From positions 372,001 through 436,000 of the forward strand of contig NZ_JANCMW010000002.1 of NCBI RefSeq assembly GCF_029207565.1: 64,000 nt of DNA, in the 5' to 3' direction. Shown in pieces: positions 53,800-62,249 of this stretch. This stretch comes from Marinobacter iranensis. Lineage in GTDB: Bacteria > Pseudomonadota > Gammaproteobacteria > Pseudomonadales > Oleiphilaceae. Every line of letters starts with the position of its first letter. The stretch's first letter is position 1. The notes beneath the pieces were generated by a model. That model saw only the letters and a list, made by a program, of their open reading frames with translations. It had not been told where the DNA came from and did no database searches. A program made the position numbers and the translations under genes.

Positions 53800-54594
53800 A
53801 TGACCCACTTGCTCTACGAAGTAGAAAACAACGTTGCCTATCTGACCATGAACCGTCCGGAAGCCCGGAATGCGCTCTCGATCGAGATGCGGCAGCAACT
53901 GCTTGAAACGCTCCAGGCCATGGAGGCGGATACCAATGTGCGCTGCGTGGTCCTCCGGGGGGCTGGTGACCATTTCCTGGCCGGTGGCGATGTGAAATCG
54001 TTCATGGGGTTTACCGAACTTACCCCGGAAGAGCGGCGACTCACCTTCGTGAATCGTATCCATGGTCTCAACGCCATCATGTATACCATGCGGCGCCTGC
54101 GCAAACCCATTATTGCCAGTGTTCGCGGGGCGGCGGCCGGCGCCGGCGTCAGCCTGGCGCTGTGTTGTGATCTGGTGGTGGCCGCCGAGGATGCGTTTTT
54201 TACTCTGGCTTATTCCCACATCGCCAGTAGTCCCGATGGTGGCGCCTCCTATTATCTGCCACGTTTGGTCGGCACCAAGAAGGCTATGGAAATTGCGCTG
54301 CTCGGGGACCGGTTCACCTCCGGGCAGGCCCTGGATATGGGCCTGATCAACCGGGTCGTTGCTACCGAAGAGCTGCAATCCGAAACCCGGGCTCTGGCAG
54401 AGCGCCTGGCCAGGGGGCCTACCCGGGCCTACGGCAACATCAAAAAGCTGATTCTGGAGTCGTCGGACAATTCCCTGGAAGAACAATTGCAGTCGGAGGC
54501 CGAAACCTTTGGCGACAGCACAATGGCCGAGGACTGGGTCGAGGGTGTCAGGGCATTCAACGAAAAGAGACCCCCGAAGTTTACCGGGCGCTGA
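53800..54594 (+). CDS. enoyl-CoA hydratase/isomerase (crotonase family)
   Basis: A 264-residue crotonase-fold protein. N-R-P-E-A-R-N-A-L-S is the CoA-binding start, A-G-G-D-V-K-S-F and G-A-A-A-G-A-G-V-S-L-A build the oxyanion hole, and the acid region reads S-S-P-D-G-G-A-S-Y-Y-L-P-R-L-V-G. The Asp here in place of the hydratase glutamates resembles PaaG-type isomerases, so double-bond isomerisation is as likely as hydration. AGGAGG precedes the ATG by about 10 nt. Ends V-R-A-F-N-E-K-R-P-P-K-F-T-G, a usual family ending. Confidence 0.9.
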   Translation: MTHLLYEVENNVAYLTMNRPEARNALSIEMRQQLLETLQAMEADTNVRCVVLRGAGDHFLAGGDVKSFMGFTELTPEERRLTFVNRIHGLNAIMYTMRRLRKPIIASVRGAAAGAGVSLALCCDLVVAAEDAFFTLAYSHIASSPDGGASYYLPRLVGTKKAMEIALLGDRFTSGQALDMGLINRVVATEELQSETRALAERLARGPTRAYGNIKKLILESSDNSLEEQLQSEAETFGDSTMAEDWVEGVRAFNEKRPPKFTGR

Positions 54595-54634
54595 GCCGGG
54601 TAAGGGGAGCGAGTAAGTTCACAGGAGACACGCA

Positions 54635-56188
54635 GTGACAAATACAACAATCGATAAGGCGTCGTTCAAAGGCATTGTCTGCGGCAGCAGGCACCTGACT
54701 CATGAACAGTTCCAGCACAACATCCGTCAGGCAGCCAACGGTTTCAAGCGTATGGGCGTGCAGCCGGGCGATTGTGTGGGCATTTTCATGCGCAATGATA
54801 TTCCCTTCCTGACGGCAAATCATGCAGCCAATTATGTTGGAGCCTACGGAGTGCCTATTAACTGGCACCTGGCCGGGGAAGAGCTGGAATATATCCTCAA
54901 AGATTGCGGTGCCAGGGTGATCGTGATCCACGCCGACCTGTGGCGCCGGATCCATGATGCCATACCTGGTGAGGTCCAGTGCCTGGTGGTAGAAACTCCC
55001 GAAGATATCCGGACTGCGTTTGGTCTGGAACCGGACGTGTGCTCTGTACCGGAAGGCGTGACTGACTGGCAGACCTGGCTGGATGCCGAGGAGCCCATTG
55101 CCGAGCCGGCACAGGCCGGGCCGTCGTCCATGCTGTATACCTCAGGCACAACTGGACATCCCAAGGGCGTGCGCCGTGTTACGCTGGATCAGGAAGGCGC
55201 GGCACAGATGCGTGATTTTCGCTCCAGGGTCTACGGCTGTGCGCCAAGCGCCCGCTGTATGGTGCCTGGTCCGCTTTATCACAGCGCACCGAACGGATAC
55301 AGCATGCAGGCTTCAAAGATCAGTGACCTGTTAGTGATCGTTCCCCGCTTTGACGCCGAGGGCGTGTTGGGGCTGATCGAGGAGTACAAACTGACGGCTG
55401 GCATTATGGTCCCCATCATGTTCATTCGCATGCTGAAACTGCCTGAAACGGTGCGCAACCGGTATGACCTGTCCTCCCTGGAATTCATTATCCATGCGGC
55501 GGCGCCCTGTCCGGCGGATGTGAAACGCAGGATGATCGAGTGGTTCGGGCCGGTGATCAACGAGTTCTATGGTTCCACCGAATCCAGTGCGGTTGTTGCC
55601 TGTAACTCTGAGCAAGCACTCGCGAAACCGGGCAGTGTGGGCAAGACGGTCCCGGAGGCGGAAATCCGGATACTGGATGAAGAGGGCAACCGCCTGCCCC
55701 CCAATACCGTGGGGGAGATCTACTCCCGGTTCCCGTTGCTGGATTTCACCTATCACGGCAAACCCGAAGCCCGGGCAGAAATCGACCGGGATGGCTTCAT
55801 TACCTCGGGCGACATGGGCTATCTGGATGAGGATGGTTTCCTGTTCATCGCCGACCGGGTCAAGGATATGGTGATTTCCGGTGGCGTGAATATCTATCCG
55901 GCGGAAATCGAATCGGTGCTGCACAACTACCCTGGGATCAAGGATTGCGCGGTCTTCGGGATTCCCGACGAGGAGTTTGGCGAATCGGTGATGGCGGTGG
56001 TTGAAGCGGAAGGCGCTAACGGTATCTGTGTGGAGGAAGTCAAGGTCTACCTCCGTGAGCATCTGGCGGGCTTCAAGGTGCCCAAAACCATAGAAATCGG
56101 CTCAGACCTGCCACGGGAGGACTCCGGCAAGATATTCAAGCGTCGCCTGCGTGATAAATATTGGCAGGAAGCGGGCCGAAAGATTTGA
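54635..56188 (+). CDS. acyl-CoA ligase (AMP-forming)
   Basis: ANL-superfamily acyl-CoA synthetase, 517 residues, starting with GTG 54635 (CAGGAGA upstream). AMP/phosphate loop: Y168-T-S-G-T-T-G-H-P-K-G-V; later motifs Y-G-S-T-E-S-S, the G-D-M-G-Y-L-D-E-D-G-F core and D-R-V-K-D-M-V-I-S-G-G-V-N hinge, and the catalytic lysine K499 in D-S-G-K-I-F-K. It activates a carboxylic acid with ATP and CoA in the cytoplasm. The chain-length class cannot be settled; the gene lies at the end of the plus-strand run and converges on a crotonase gene, with a strong hairpin between. Confidence 0.92.
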   Translation: MTNTTIDKASFKGIVCGSRHLTHEQFQHNIRQAANGFKRMGVQPGDCVGIFMRNDIPFLTANHAANYVGAYGVPINWHLAGEELEYILKDCGARVIVIHADLWRRIHDAIPGEVQCLVVETPEDIRTAFGLEPDVCSVPEGVTDWQTWLDAEEPIAEPAQAGPSSMLYTSGTTGHPKGVRRVTLDQEGAAQMRDFRSRVYGCAPSARCMVPGPLYHSAPNGYSMQASKISDLLVIVPRFDAEGVLGLIEEYKLTAGIMVPIMFIRMLKLPETVRNRYDLSSLEFIIHAAAPCPADVKRRMIEWFGPVINEFYGSTESSAVVACNSEQALAKPGSVGKTVPEAEIRILDEEGNRLPPNTVGEIYSRFPLLDFTYHGKPEARAEIDRDGFITSGDMGYLDEDGFLFIADRVKDMVISGGVNIYPAEIESVLHNYPGIKDCAVFGIPDEEFGESVMAVVEAEGANGICVEEVKVYLREHLAGFKVPKTIEIGSDLPREDSGKIFKRRLRDKYWQEAGRKI

Positions 56189-56205
56189 CTGTCCAGCATT
56201 CGATC

Positions 56206-56241
56206 CCCCAAGGCAGGCCCCATAAAAGGCCTGCCTTGGGG
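56206..56241. terminator. strong hairpin between convergent genes
   Basis: CCCCAAGGCAGGCC (56206-56219) and GGCCTGCCTTGGGG (56228-56241) form a perfect 14-bp stem with an 8-nt loop, 17 nt after the ligase stop and 7 nt before the stop of the opposing crotonase gene. There is no T-run on either side, but position and strength suggest a bidirectional terminator. Confidence 0.7.
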
Positions 56242-56248
56242 AGTGGGA

Positions 56249-57028
56249 TCAATTGCCGCAAAAGTTGGCCTTGCGCTTTTCCTGGTGTGCACTGATGCCT
56301 TCAACGAAGTCATCCGTATTGAAAGCAGTCTGCTGGCATCGGGCCTCGAGAGTGAGGGTGTTGTCCAGATCCTGGGTTTCCGCCTGCGCTATCTGGTGTT
56401 TGATCAGAGCCAGAGCTGTAGTCGGGCCGGAGGCCAGCTTCAGCGCCAGGGTGGTTGCTGTGTCCAGTAGCTCATCATTATCCACCACCTGGTAAGCCAG
56501 CCCCCACTCCAGCGCCTGTTCAGCATTGAAATTACCTCCGGTGAGGGCCAGGGAGGCTGTTCGCCGGGCACCAATGGTGCGGGTCAGAAACCACGAACTA
56601 CCACCGTCCATGACAGCGCCGATCCGGGCGAACGACAGATGGAAGCGTGCGTCCCGGTTAACCAGCATCAGGTCTGCCGCCAGGGCAAGACTGACACCGG
56701 CTCCCGCTGCTGGCCCGTTCACTGCTGCAATGACCGGTACCGGAAGGTTGGTGATCAAACGAATGATCCGATTAATCCCTGCTTCTACCTCCTCACCAAT
56801 GTGCTCGCGACGTTTGAGGATCTGTTCCGGCTGTACATCGGCTCCGGTGCAAAAGCCCCGACCGTTACCACGAATCAGAACGGCCCGGCAGGACGGATTG
56901 TCCGTCTGTTCCTGAAGTAACCCGATGAGTCCTTCACGCATGTCAGGGCTGAGTGCGTTCAGCTTGTCTGGCCGATTCAGGGTGATGATCAGAACATGGT
57001 TTGTTATTTCACTTATTAAGTCCGCCAT
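56249..57028 (-). CDS. enoyl-CoA hydratase/isomerase (crotonase family), second copy
   Basis: A 259-residue crotonase-fold protein on the opposite strand to the cluster. N-R-P-D-K-L-N-A-L-S-P-D-M-R, G-R-G-F-C-T-G-A-D and G-P-A-A-G-A-G-V-S-L-A are the CoA and oxyanion parts; the acid site is V-M-D-G-G-S-S-W-F-L, an Asp-type (isomerase-like) arrangement as in the other copy. Start at ATG 57028 with GGGAA upstream; codons before that are ignored. Its own promoter must lie in 57029-57314, shared with the divergent thioesterase gene. Confidence 0.9.
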   Translation of the reverse strand: MADLISEITNHVLIITLNRPDKLNALSPDMREGLIGLLQEQTDNPSCRAVLIRGNGRGFCTGADVQPEQILKRREHIGEEVEAGINRIIRLITNLPVPVIAAVNGPAAGAGVSLALAADLMLVNRDARFHLSFARIGAVMDGGSSWFLTRTIGARRTASLALTGGNFNAEQALEWGLAYQVVDNDELLDTATTLALKLASGPTTALALIKHQIAQAETQDLDNTLTLEARCQQTAFNTDDFVEGISAHQEKRKANFCGN

Positions 57029-57314
57029 GGATATTCCCGTTATTGACAATGATGGCTTGAGAGAACCGGCCCTGTCTGGGGCTGGCCTGCGGTACTGTCA
57101 GGATATCCATGGATTGCATAAATGCCTTATATCCGATCGGCATGGGGCCTATCGACAAAATATAAAGGCTACAAAAGATCCGTGGTGTTAGTTTGAGGGT
57201 TCACGGTAGGCTGATGGTTAGTTTGCTATTCTCCATCACTATCAGAATGAACAAATGTATATAAAAGGGTGAAATATCCCGCCCAAAGATGTCTTTGACT
57301 GATCAGGTGCGCTG

Positions 57315-57761
57315 ATGACTACGAACAACAACCAGAATCTGAAATTTGAAGCAGAAAGCATAAACGGCTTCCGTGAGGTGCTTGGTTTTACCGTGACGGA
57401 ATGGGCTCCCAACAAGGCTGTGCTTCATGTGGAAATGACCGAGAAACATCTCAACCGTAATGGTTTTGTCCACGGTGGGGTTTTCATGTCTCTGCTGGAC
57501 AGCGCCGCGGGACTGTGCGGGACTTACTGTTCGGTTCCCGGCAACGTTCGACGTTGCATCACGGTTTCCATGAACACGCACTTCATCAGCCCGGTGAAAG
57601 AGGGGCGTTTGAGGGTTGAGGCCAACCTGGTCAGCCGCGGCCGGAAAATGTTTTTTGTAGAGGCCAGGATCAGCTCTGATGAGGGACTTGTAGCGACTGG
57701 GCAGGGTGCTCTTCGTTATGTGCTCGGTGGTGATAAGGAAGAGGGCGTACCAGCTGACTGA
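57315..57761 (+). CDS. PaaI-like hotdog acyl-CoA thioesterase
   Basis: A 148-residue PaaI-type thioesterase. The hotdog helix motif is N-R-N-G-F-V-H-G-G-V-F-M-S-L-L-D-S-A-A-G, with the canonical His before G-G and the catalytic Asp. Strands T-V-S-M-N-T-H-F-I-S-P and G-R-K-M-F-F-V-E-A follow. It would release CoA from dead-end esters of the cluster, or hydrolyse a product before export. It is the first gene rightwards of the divergent crotonase and lies 147 nt before the TRAP binding-protein genes, with an AT-rich stretch between them. Confidence 0.88.
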   Translation: MTTNNNQNLKFEAESINGFREVLGFTVTEWAPNKAVLHVEMTEKHLNRNGFVHGGVFMSLLDSAAGLCGTYCSVPGNVRRCITVSMNTHFISPVKEGRLRVEANLVSRGRKMFFVEARISSDEGLVATGQGALRYVLGGDKEEGVPAD

Positions 57762-57908
57762 CTGCTTCATGGTATATATTTGGGGTATAGGTTGTATAAA
57801 ATATAGGTCGTTGTTGATATTGCTTTCCGGTGCTAGTTTGGGGCTGTGGTAATCAGCTGCTGTTGCTGAATCCAACAAAAACAAATACCCGGATAGGGAA
57901 GCAATGTA

Positions 57909-58976
57909 ATGATATCTACAATCAAGTCACTTCTGGCGGCATCAGTTCTTACCTTCGCTGGTATCGCCCAAGTCTCTGCCGACATCACACTCCGATACGC
58001 CGAGGGCGGGCCTAATCGTGGCACCCGTGCGGCAGCTGTCCAGTTCTTTGCCGATGAAGTCGAACGGCTGTCCTCTGGTGAACTCAAGATTGATATCCAC
58101 TGGGGCGGCGCTCTGTTGAAATGGAGCGGCGTGATGGACGGCGTGTCCGCTGGCAGCGCCGATCTGGGCACTGTGCTGTCTTCCTATGAGCCGCAGGAGC
58201 TCAAGGCGCTCGGCATCGGTGATATTCCCCTCGAATACTCCGACCCCTGGGTTGGCATGCGGGCGATGTACGACCTGATGACTACCCAATCGGAGCTCAA
58301 ACAATCCCTCGCCGATAAATCCCTGGTCTATCTGAGTAACTTCAGCACCACCGGCGTTCAGTTTGAATGCACTGAGGGCAATCAGATCCGCACGGTTGAT
58401 GACATTGAGGGCAAGCGTATTCGGGCCACCGGTACCTACAGCAATGTGCTGGCGGACCTCGGGGGCAACATGGTGGGAATGACCTTTGGCGAGGTCTACC
58501 AGGGGCTCGATACCGGGCTTCTGGATTGTCTTGGCAGCTATTTCTACACCATGCGCGCCTACAAGACCTATGAAGTGGTTGAGACAGTCACCCGTGTCGA
58601 CTGGGGGCAGCTCCTTGGCTTTGCCATCGTAATGAATGAATACACCTGGTCTGAACTGAACGAGGAGCAGCAGGACATCATGCTGCAGGCCGGCTCCAAT
58701 ATGATCAATCACTTCGCCCGTCTCATGATTGCCGAATCCGATGACGTTGCGGGAAAACTGAACGACGGTAGCTTTGGCAAAACGGTCCCGGTGACCCGCA
58801 TGGCTGAGGAAGAGCGTCAGAAGATTCTGGATACAACACTCAAGTATCGCGACAGCTGGATTGCCGAGGCAAATGAGATGGGGCTTTCCGGTGAGAGGAT
58901 CTGGTCCAGATATATTGAGTTGCTGAAACAGTACCAGGATGAACTCAAAACAGGCGGTTATCCCTGGGAGGGCTGA
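57909..58976 (+). CDS. dctP: TRAP transporter solute-binding protein, first of a tandem pair
   Basis: A 355-residue DctP-family periplasmic binding protein with a Sec signal (T-I-K-S-L-L-A-A-S, cleavage after V-S-A near residue 24). The mature protein begins I-T-L-R-Y-A-E-G-G-P-N-R-G-T-R-A, and the substrate arginine lies in E-G-K-R-I-R-A-T-G. It shares its layout and roughly half its residues with the next gene product (P-N-R-G, D-I-H-W-G-G-A-L-L-K, D-P-W-V-G-M-R-A-M-Y, Q-F-E-C-T-E-G, G-Y-P-W end). AGGGAAG lies upstream of the ATG. The cargo is presumably the acid activated by the adjacent CoA ligases. Confidence 0.92.
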   Translation: MISTIKSLLAASVLTFAGIAQVSADITLRYAEGGPNRGTRAAAVQFFADEVERLSSGELKIDIHWGGALLKWSGVMDGVSAGSADLGTVLSSYEPQELKALGIGDIPLEYSDPWVGMRAMYDLMTTQSELKQSLADKSLVYLSNFSTTGVQFECTEGNQIRTVDDIEGKRIRATGTYSNVLADLGGNMVGMTFGEVYQGLDTGLLDCLGSYFYTMRAYKTYEVVETVTRVDWGQLLGFAIVMNEYTWSELNEEQQDIMLQAGSNMINHFARLMIAESDDVAGKLNDGSFGKTVPVTRMAEEERQKILDTTLKYRDSWIAEANEMGLSGERIWSRYIELLKQYQDELKTGGYPWEG

Positions 58977-59084
58977 CCGGATTCGGATATGGGGTGCATC
59001 TGGTCGAACCTTCCGGTGCCCAGCTGCAGTAGATAGCGCTAGGGTGGCCCTGTCACCCCGGCGCAGGCAAAGAGGATACATAAA

Positions 59085-60161
59085 ATGTTTGTAAACAAGA
59101 TGCTGAAGTCTTTCGCTTTTGGATCTCTGCTCTCGCTGGCGACCGCCGGCCAGGCAGTGGCCGAGATGTCATTCCGGTACGCAGAGGCAACGCCTAACCG
59201 TGGTTCCCGTGCCGAGGCGTTGCAATATTTTGCCGATCAGCTGAAAGAGACATCCGGTGGTGATATGTCATTGGACATTCACTGGGGTGGGGCACTTCTG
59301 AAATACAGTGCCATTCTTGGCGGGGTGTCCGCCGGTACGGCGGATATGGGGACCGTGCTTGCAGCTTATGCACCACAGAAAATGCGTGCGTTGAGCGTTG
59401 GTGACATCCCGGTACCTGAGTCGGATCCCTGGGTGGGCATGCGAGCCATGTACGAGCTGATGACCACTAACCAGCAGCTACAGCAGGCGTTCTCTGACAA
59501 TGACGTTGTGTATATCACAAACTACACGACCACGCCGATGCAATTCGAGTGTACTGAGGGCGTGCGCCTGGAATCCCTGGAAGATTTCGAGGGGGAAAGA
59601 GTTCGCGCTTCGGCGATCTACGCGAAGATTCTCGATGATGTCGGCGCCAATCTGGTGAATTTCACCTACTCGGAGGTTTATCAGGCGCTGGATACAGGGT
59701 TGGTGAGTTGCTCTGGCGGATATCTGTACGCCATGAAGGCATTCAAGACCCCCGAGGTCACCAGCAGTGTCGCCCTGATGAACTGGGGGCAGATTTCTGG
59801 CTTTGCGATGGTCATGAATAAATGGACGTGGGATGACCTTTCTGCTGACCAGCAGAGCATGATCCGGCAGGTCGGGTCGAACATGATCGACTTCTATGCC
59901 CAGGCGGTGATCAGTGAAAGTCAGGAAGTGATTGAAAAGCTACCCACCGGGGAACTGGGCAATAAGGTGGAAGTGATCGAGTGGTCCGATGAGGAGAGAG
60001 CCAAACTCTTTGACCAGTCGGATAAGCATATCCAGGCCTGGATTGAGGATATGAACAAAGCGGGCTTTGATGGCCAGGCTATCTGGGATGAATATCAGGG
60101 ATTGCTGGAGAAATATCAAACCAGAGTCAACGAGGAAGGCTATCCCTGGCAAAAGGGCTGA
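59085..60161 (+). CDS. dctP: TRAP transporter solute-binding protein, second of a tandem pair
   Basis: A 358-residue paralogue of the preceding binding protein, with a Sec signal ending A-V-A (about residue 26) and mature start M-S-F-R-Y-A-E-A-T-P-N-R-G-S-R-A. It conserves the carboxylate-binding arginine (G-E-R-V-R-A-S) and the two cysteines in F-E-C-T-E-G and L-V-S-C-S. Both pockets have the same frame but differ in lining residues, which suggests two related ligands served by one membrane pair. A hairpin (60185-60213) separates it from dctQ. Confidence 0.92.
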   Translation: MFVNKMLKSFAFGSLLSLATAGQAVAEMSFRYAEATPNRGSRAEALQYFADQLKETSGGDMSLDIHWGGALLKYSAILGGVSAGTADMGTVLAAYAPQKMRALSVGDIPVPESDPWVGMRAMYELMTTNQQLQQAFSDNDVVYITNYTTTPMQFECTEGVRLESLEDFEGERVRASAIYAKILDDVGANLVNFTYSEVYQALDTGLVSCSGGYLYAMKAFKTPEVTSSVALMNWGQISGFAMVMNKWTWDDLSADQQSMIRQVGSNMIDFYAQAVISESQEVIEKLPTGELGNKVEVIEWSDEERAKLFDQSDKHIQAWIEDMNKAGFDGQAIWDEYQGLLEKYQTRVNEEGYPWQKG

Positions 60162-60184
60162 TGTCACAACATTGGCCGCGAGCA

Positions 60185-60213
60185 ACCTGCCGTCAGCATG
60201 CCTGCCGGCAGGT
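60185..60213 (+). terminator. intercistronic hairpin between dctP and dctQ of the second TRAP operon
   Basis: ACCTGCCG (60185-60192) pairs with CGGCAGGT (60206-60213); an alternative is the self-complementary CCTGCCGGCAGG at 60201-60212. As in the first TRAP operon, a stem lies just after the binding-protein gene without a T-run, fitting partial termination or message stabilisation. Confidence 0.5.
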
Positions 60214-60303
60214 GCCTGCCCCTGAATTCAACTGATAACAACAATAACCCATTGATCAGACGGATTTGTCCCGGATACGGGCGGAATCCTATCGGAGGTG
60301 TAC

Positions 60304-60903
60304 ATGGTCGTCACTGAGCGCACTGTACGAACGCCATTTCACGACCAGTCTTCTGTTTCCTGGAAGGCACTGGGCTACGCGAGAGGTTCGCTGGCCTGGC
60401 TGGAAAACGCATTCCTGCTGTTCGGCGTGATCTGCATTCTTGGTCTGTGCGCAATCATCACCACGAGTGTCCTGTTACGCACGTTCTCCACTTCCGGTAT
60501 CCCGGATGAGGTGGTGATCGTCGGTGAAATGATGATAGGCGCGCTGATCCTGCCATTGGCGTTTGTCGCCGCCAGTCGTGGATTCATCTCGGTGGAGATT
60601 TTTACCCAGAGGCTTGGCCCTAAATTCCAGCAGATCCTTAATGTATTAACCGCAGTGGTCGGCCTGGTTGCTGTCGCCCCGATTACCTATGCCGGATACC
60701 TGTCGATGGTGGATGCCTTTGAATCAGGGGCCTATTTCTTCGGCTTGATGGAGCTGCCTAAATGGCCGGGACATACGATGTTTTTCCTGGGGTATTTCCT
60801 GTTTTTCATCCGGCTGATTGACCTGGCGATCTACGATTCCCTCGAGGCCCTGGGGGTGATCAAAAGCCGGCGTATCGTTATGACTGATGAGGTATCTGAC
60901 TGA
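60304..60903 (+). CDS. dctQ: TRAP transporter small membrane subunit
   Basis: DctQ-type subunit of 199 residues with four membrane helices (about 40-65, 78-100, 115-135, 155-175). Family features include R-T-F-S-T-S-G-I-P-D-E-V-V-I-V-G-E-M-M-I in place of the common W-x-E-E and the S-R-G-F-I-S-V-E-I loop after helix 2. I take ATG 60304, 5 nt after GGAGG, rather than GTG 60298. Its TGA overlaps the DctM ATG. It serves the tandem binding proteins. Confidence 0.88.
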   Translation: MVVTERTVRTPFHDQSSVSWKALGYARGSLAWLENAFLLFGVICILGLCAIITTSVLLRTFSTSGIPDEVVIVGEMMIGALILPLAFVAASRGFISVEIFTQRLGPKFQQILNVLTAVVGLVAVAPITYAGYLSMVDAFESGAYFFGLMELPKWPGHTMFFLGYFLFFIRLIDLAIYDSLEALGVIKSRRIVMTDEVSD

Positions 60904-62249
60904 TGGAAGCATCCGTAATCGGTGGCTGGGGGTTTGCTGCCGCACTGTGTCTCATGATCATGCGGGTGCCGATCGCCTACGTGCTGGTTGGTGTGGCCTC
61001 CGTGTGTTCGCTGATTGCCTATGCCTGGCGGCCCGGTGGTGAGTTCATGCTCGAGCGCGGTTTGCGCCCGGCGATGGCGTTGATCGAGTCCAACGCCTTT
61101 GACTTTATCCACTCTTACTCCCTGAGCATGATCCCGCTCTTTATTGCGGCCGGCCACATTGCCTATCACTCTAGAATTACCACCGATATTTATGAGGCGG
61201 TCCGGGTGTGGCTGGCGAAAATGCCTGGAGGGCTGGCCATTGCGTCATTGTTTGGTTGCGGCGGGTTCTCCGCGATTACCGGGTCGAGTCTTGCCTGCGC
61301 GTCGTCCATGGGACGGATCTGTGTGCCTGAAATGCTGCGCTTTGGGTACAACAAGCAACTGGCAACCTCAACCGTTGCCATGGGCGGCACCTTGGGCTCC
61401 CTGATTCCTCCGAGTGTCCTGTTTATTCTGTATGGCATGTTTACGGAGCAGTCGGTAAACAAGCTGTTCCTGGCCGGTGTCTTGCCTGGCATCCTGACGA
61501 TTACAGGTTTTATTGTTGTGGTCGTTATCTGGGCCATGCTGAAACCGGGTGATGCCCCGGCCCCGAAAGATCTGAACTTTACCGGTCGTGACCGGCTGAA
61601 AGCTGCAATCAAGGCCTGGCCGGCACTGATGCTGATGACCATCATCATCGGTGGTATCTACGGCGGCTTTTTCACCGCCACTGAGGCAGCCGCGGTTTGC
61701 CTGGTGTTTGCGCTGTCGTTTGGCGTACTGTCACGCCGCCTGACCTGGTCTGATTTCCTGAACTCAATGAAGGAAACGGCGTTCCAGTCCGCGTCACTGT
61801 TCTTCATCGCCATTGGCGCCAAGATCTTTGTCTCCTTTGTCTCCCTTACCGGTGTGACCGGGGCCTTTGTCGGCTTTGTTGCGAGCCTCGGGCTGGAAAA
61901 CTGGATGGTGCTCTTCTTCATCGTGCTGCTTTATGTGGTACTGGGCATGTTCCTGGATTCCATTGGCACCATGCTGCTGACCCTGCCCTTTGTGATCCCC
62001 CTGGTGGAAGGCATGGGTATGGACCTGATCTGGTTTGGCGTGGTTGTGGTCAAGTTGCTGGAAATTGGTCTGGTGACACCGCCTCTGGGTATGAATGTCT
62101 TCGTGATCAATAGCGTGGTGACGAGGGAGATCAAGGTTCACACCATTTTCTTCGGCGTGATGAAGTTCCTGGTCGCGGATCTCATCGTGCTGGGGCTGCT
62201 TGTCTCGTTCCCCATTATTTCCCTGCTGATTCCCAACAGCATGGGGTAA
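60903..62249 (+). CDS. dctM: TRAP transporter large membrane subunit
   Basis: DctM-type permease, 448 residues and about twelve membrane segments. Recognisable are S-L-S-M-I-P-L-F-I-A-A-G-H-I, F-G-C-G-G-F-S-A-I-T-G-S-S-L-A, M-G-G-T-L-G-S-L-I-P-P-S and G-M-F-L-D-S-I-G-T-M-L-L-T-L-P. The start overlaps the dctQ stop by one base and the stop overlaps a possible start of the ligase gene (TAATG). It imports the organic acid with a sodium gradient. Confidence 0.92.
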   Translation: MEASVIGGWGFAAALCLMIMRVPIAYVLVGVASVCSLIAYAWRPGGEFMLERGLRPAMALIESNAFDFIHSYSLSMIPLFIAAGHIAYHSRITTDIYEAVRVWLAKMPGGLAIASLFGCGGFSAITGSSLACASSMGRICVPEMLRFGYNKQLATSTVAMGGTLGSLIPPSVLFILYGMFTEQSVNKLFLAGVLPGILTITGFIVVVVIWAMLKPGDAPAPKDLNFTGRDRLKAAIKAWPALMLMTIIIGGIYGGFFTATEAAAVCLVFALSFGVLSRRLTWSDFLNSMKETAFQSASLFFIAIGAKIFVSFVSLTGVTGAFVGFVASLGLENWMVLFFIVLLYVVLGMFLDSIGTMLLTLPFVIPLVEGMGMDLIWFGVVVVKLLEIGLVTPPLGMNVFVINSVVTREIKVHTIFFGVMKFLVADLIVLGLLVSFPIISLLIPNSMG

